Assembly (NCBI GenBank): GCA_029782365.1
Contig: JAKOUW010000235.1
Coordinates: 100,328 to 164,327, forward strand
Direction: 5' to 3'
DNA length: 64,000 nucleotides
Source of the DNA: Chloroflexota bacterium
Lineage (GTDB): Bacteria; Chloroflexota; Anaerolineae; Anaerolineales; UBA4823
Shown here: positions 62,601-64,000 of the stretch, piece after piece
Layout of the letters: every line of letters begins with the position of its first letter
How positions within the stretch are numbered: the first letter of the stretch is position 1
Translations under genes and position numbers: made by a program
The notes under the pieces: generated by a model
Database searches by the model: none
The model's input: the letters and a program-made list of their open reading frames with translations, nothing else
Told to the model about the DNA's origin: nothing

Positions 62601-64000
62601 TGGACCCGCTGTACGGGCTGCCCACCCAGTCCCAGGTGTTGGTGGTGTAGGGCGTGGTCTGCTTCACCAGCCGCCCGGCACCGTCATAGGCGTAATCCAC
62701 CTTGACGGCGCAAGTCACCAGCGATCCGTTGGGTTGGTTATTGGTGCAGTTCCCCACGCCCAGCGTGGCGGCGCCCACCTGGCTCTGCAGCTTGCGCCCC
62801 AGCCCGTCGTACACCTCGATGCGCAGCAGGGTGCTGTTCGGGTCGCTGTCCTGTTTCTGCACAATGTAGGTCCAGAAGGGGGCGGTATCGTAATAGCCCA
62901 TCTGCAGCGTCGGGTAGGCGGAGCTGTCCCCCGGTTTGATCACTTTCGTGATGCGCCCGAACAGGTCGTACTCGGCGCTGGTGATGGCGTTGTTGGCGTC
63001 CGTCTCGCTCAGCGGCACGCCCAGGCGTTTGTCATACGTCACGGCTGTGCGCTGGTTGAGGGCATTGCTCATCCCCTGCAGGTACACGCCGTAGCCGTCG
63101 TCGGCGCAGGCGCCCGTCGCCCAGGTGAACGTGCCGTAGCAGGCAGTCGTCGTCTGCGCTGTCCCCTGGTTGCGCTGGCTGTCCGTCCCCTCCCCGCTGT
63201 ACACCGTCTGGCTGTTCTGGTTGCCGTATGCATCGTAGGCATAGACGGAATCGGCATAGCGCTGGTTGGCCAGAGTGGCGCAGCCGCTGCCCTGGCAGCT
63301 CAGCAAGCTGCGCCTGGCGGTCAGTTTGCCGATCGTGGGTGATGGATTGTAGGTATTATCGTAATAGTTCCAAGCGGCGCTCAACAGGCGGGCGTTTCCT
63401 GGCTGGTCGGGGTTGGCCGGGAAGCAAGTGCCGTTCAGATCAAAAGGTGTAGATACCGCGCAGGAGAAGCTGGCGCTGTAGCCCGGCAGGCCCACCAGGT
63501 ATTTACTGCTGGTCGTATATGGGTAATATTTGGTGTAGCTGGCGCGGTAATCTTGCCAGGCAGAGCCATTCCAATATTCCTGCACCTGCCTGGTCAGGCT
63601 GCCGTACTGCACGCTGCCCTGGTCGGCGGCTTTGTAATCATACAGGGTGCGCATCCCCTGCCAGGCGCCCTTGTCTAGGTTGTAGGCTGTGGTGCTCAAA
63701 ACCGGCCGCCAGCCGATCTCCAGCTCGCTGAAGTACCAGTTGGTGCTGTAGGTGTACGGCCGGGCGCTGGCGTCGGCGTGCACCGGCGCCCAGTCCGCTG
63801 CCGCATAGCTGGTCTCGCTCAGGCTGTAGAACTGCCCTTCGGCATAGGTGTCCAACCACAGCACGGCCTCCGCACTTTCCGCGCCGCTCTTGTGCACGTA
63901 GGCGAATGTTTTCCAACTTGGGCTGCTCTGGAATTCGGCAGGGCTGTTGATTTCTTGCTGGCCGGCGTTCTGCGGCAGGTCGCGCTGCCACACCCGCAGG
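59614..64000 (-). CDS. Large RHS/YD-repeat protein, N-terminus outside window
   Basis: At least 1460 residues; the frame is open at the right edge. YD-type repeats are abundant (YDAYGNQNSQTVY, YDLFGRITKVI, YDALGRATSVTG, YDRAGRKTSMSDPD, YDAAGRIDLQKL). Between repeats, around the middle (bases about 61645-62045), a CBM6-like beta-sandwich is inserted (VEGEAYSSQSG...GTHSLKLQVNANGQNIDIDYF). The core ends GDHLGSTSVSADVSGG...FYDPALGRFSSADTIVPG...DPSGH at 60328. The following 238-residue tip is AT-rich and has GGDADGFTIEDFF, CAQYSAGGTCAG and a WNEPVGPLGIIYPYP end; I cannot assign an activity. RHS shells often enclose and release a C-terminal toxin. Confidence 0.88.
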   Translation of the reverse strand, partial: LRVWQRDLPQNAGQQEINSPAEFQSSPSWKTFAYVHKSGAESAEAVLWLDTYAEGQFYSLSETSYAAADWAPVHADASARPYTYSTNWYFSELEIGWRPVLSTTAYNLDKGAWQGMRTLYDYKAADQGSVQYGSLTRQVQEYWNGSAWQDYRASYTKYYPYTTSSKYLVGLPGYSASFSCAVSTPFDLNGTCFPANPDQPGNARLLSAAWNYYDNTYNPSPTIGKLTARRSLLSCQGSGCATLANQRYADSVYAYDAYGNQNSQTVYSGEGTDSQRNQGTAQTTTACYGTFTWATGACADDGYGVYLQGMSNALNQRTAVTYDKRLGVPLSETDANNAITSAEYDLFGRITKVIKPGDSSAYPTLQMGYYDTAPFWTYIVQKQDSDPNSTLLRIEVYDGLGRKLQSQVGAATLGVGNCTNNQPNGSLVTCAVKVDYAYDGAGRLVKQTTPYTTNTWDWVGSPYSGSNFQSSPRNYTSTAYDALGRATSVTGPDLSAQTTSYAIPYNGGQPYYETCVTDPASRTTCSRQDAWGRTTEVHPPAGPWTQYAYTEQDLLSTVKQMDGASTFATTTLNYDRAGRKTSMSDPDMGTWSYSYNALGSLTRQDDARGCVTSLSYDLLNRLSGKSYSGAGCGASTGAVSYSYDGVTTRRVEGEAYSSQSGSTGADYKTAASNGQVLGSNWGATSGNYALYNNLSFGESGQNTYLILVYANGSASNSTVQVLVDGVSKGSLTGKPTGGWGQASAQLQTAILNLGQVNAGTHSLKLQVNANGQNIDIDYFLLSSGWVGQRRGMADGSGSTSWLYDDRGRLTQESKTITGGGTYVTQWEYNSADMLTRMTYPDGEALTYSYYRQGALNSLVSSLGNEAYVYSTAYDAAGRIDLQKLGGASALQLDYSYFAWDTANGAGRLKQITAGTSGSPASLLDLRYYNTSGIPQYDAAGNLLNIYDYKMGSPQTQSFGYDQLNRLTSAAASGGTGGNYSESYSYDSRGRLSSKGAYGTYDYQDSAHVHAVTSHTGGSYTYNANGSQVTRSLGADTYNLYYDAESRMVEISKNSIVQYDFLYDGSGARVKSMRSGQTTYFVGNYYEISGSAATKYYYLGSQRVAMRSSVGLRYLFGDHLGSTSVSADVSGGNVTRQLYKAFGEIRYPTNPSLPAKYQYTGQYSYASGATADFGLLYYNARFYDPALGRFSSADTIVPGTGNPAAWDRYAGMLNNPVRYRDPSGHEACDEESNCYNNGRKHKVAKTGSPVYYSSPDPVAYKPRPKYSGQDMLWLYEQYRDDPKGWWNQDKLLGGDADGFTIEDFFTLMLFFEIANNASGGNEFNQTKYAFAIAEKYSYFCAQYSAGGTCAGVSDNAMLNYLAIRESAQRRYDSVKGANGTKPRAPSDVDQFKPKYDLDIAIAVVKYALDSISPHGSLADWGNDKNTGEVIWNEPVGPLGIIYPYPPNFHIPGSGLNISHSFK
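60517..60767. repeat. RHS-core direct repeat, copy 2
   Basis: Same orientation as 57534-57783. The 40 identical bases lie at 60629-60668. It codes the core segment just before the tip of the large RHS gene. Confidence 0.8.

Noticed and set aside
62320..63342. Plus-strand open frame of 340 codons
   Set aside because: Antisense shadow of the RHS repeat region; no recognisable motifs.
54326..64000. Mobile element or prophage in the accessory region
   Set aside because: No transposase, integrase, terminal inverted repeats or phage structural genes were found; only RHS-core direct repeats.

Overview
The window reads as chromosomal DNA of a Chloroflexota bacterium, most likely class Anaerolineae. 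I infer this from gene content: secreted proteins with Thr/Pro-rich stalks and a terminal [IY]xPLV tail, DUF11 and BNR secreted proteins, PD40 lipoproteins, RHS proteins, NarL-type two-component genes, a CASTOR/POLLUX-like channel, a DUF2652 protein and a Ser/Thr kinase next to an FHA protein. No rRNA or marker gene fixes the taxonomy. No transposase, integrase, phage gene or CRISPR array was seen.

Layout. (1) 1-1.7 kb: 3' part of a C25/caspase-like peptidase gene, ended by two tandem hairpins. (2) 1.9-16.5 kb, plus strand: the most unusual region. A degenerate receiver protein precedes a 2089-aa secreted beta-helix protein, three consecutive two-domain multicopper-oxidase (MCO) paralogues (A, B, C), a lipoprotein and a membrane protein sharing one C-terminal domain, and a subtilisin. 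A NarL-type sensor kinase/regulator pair with a cysteine cluster faces it at 16.5-18.6 kb. (3) 18.8-43 kb: housekeeping and mixed genes: VanW/beta-lactamase-like protein, two divergent glycosyltransferases, tRNA-Arg(TCG), XPD/DinG-type helicase with nuclease domain, S9 peptidase, ion channel, cyclase-like DUF2652 protein followed by a transporter-HEAT-cNMP-binding protein, secreted BNR protein, a peptide ABC importer without ATPases, and a nucleotidyltransferase-GHMP kinase fusion. (4) 53.7-43.1 kb, minus strand: eight closely spaced genes: CaCA exchanger, SH3 protein, DUF971, hypothetical, class V aminotransferase, FHA-FHA-acyltransferase fusion, giant kinase-TPR protein, ManA. (5) 54.3-64 kb, minus strand: accessory region with decayed genes and two copies of an RHS tip followed at once by a beta-propeller lipoprotein; the RHS core is GC-rich and the tips are AT-rich.

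Best candidate for a new system: the MCO cassette. Aligning A, B and C shows that the copper ligands are divided between subunits. A keeps only domain-1 ligands (complete type 1 site plus four trinuclear histidines). B keeps only domain-2 ligands (the other four histidines). C keeps none. In two-domain MCO trimers the trinuclear copper site lies between domain 1 of one subunit and domain 2 of its neighbour, so one complete site would form only at an A/B interface of a hetero-oligomer. The ligand pattern is read from the sequence; assembly and function are inference.
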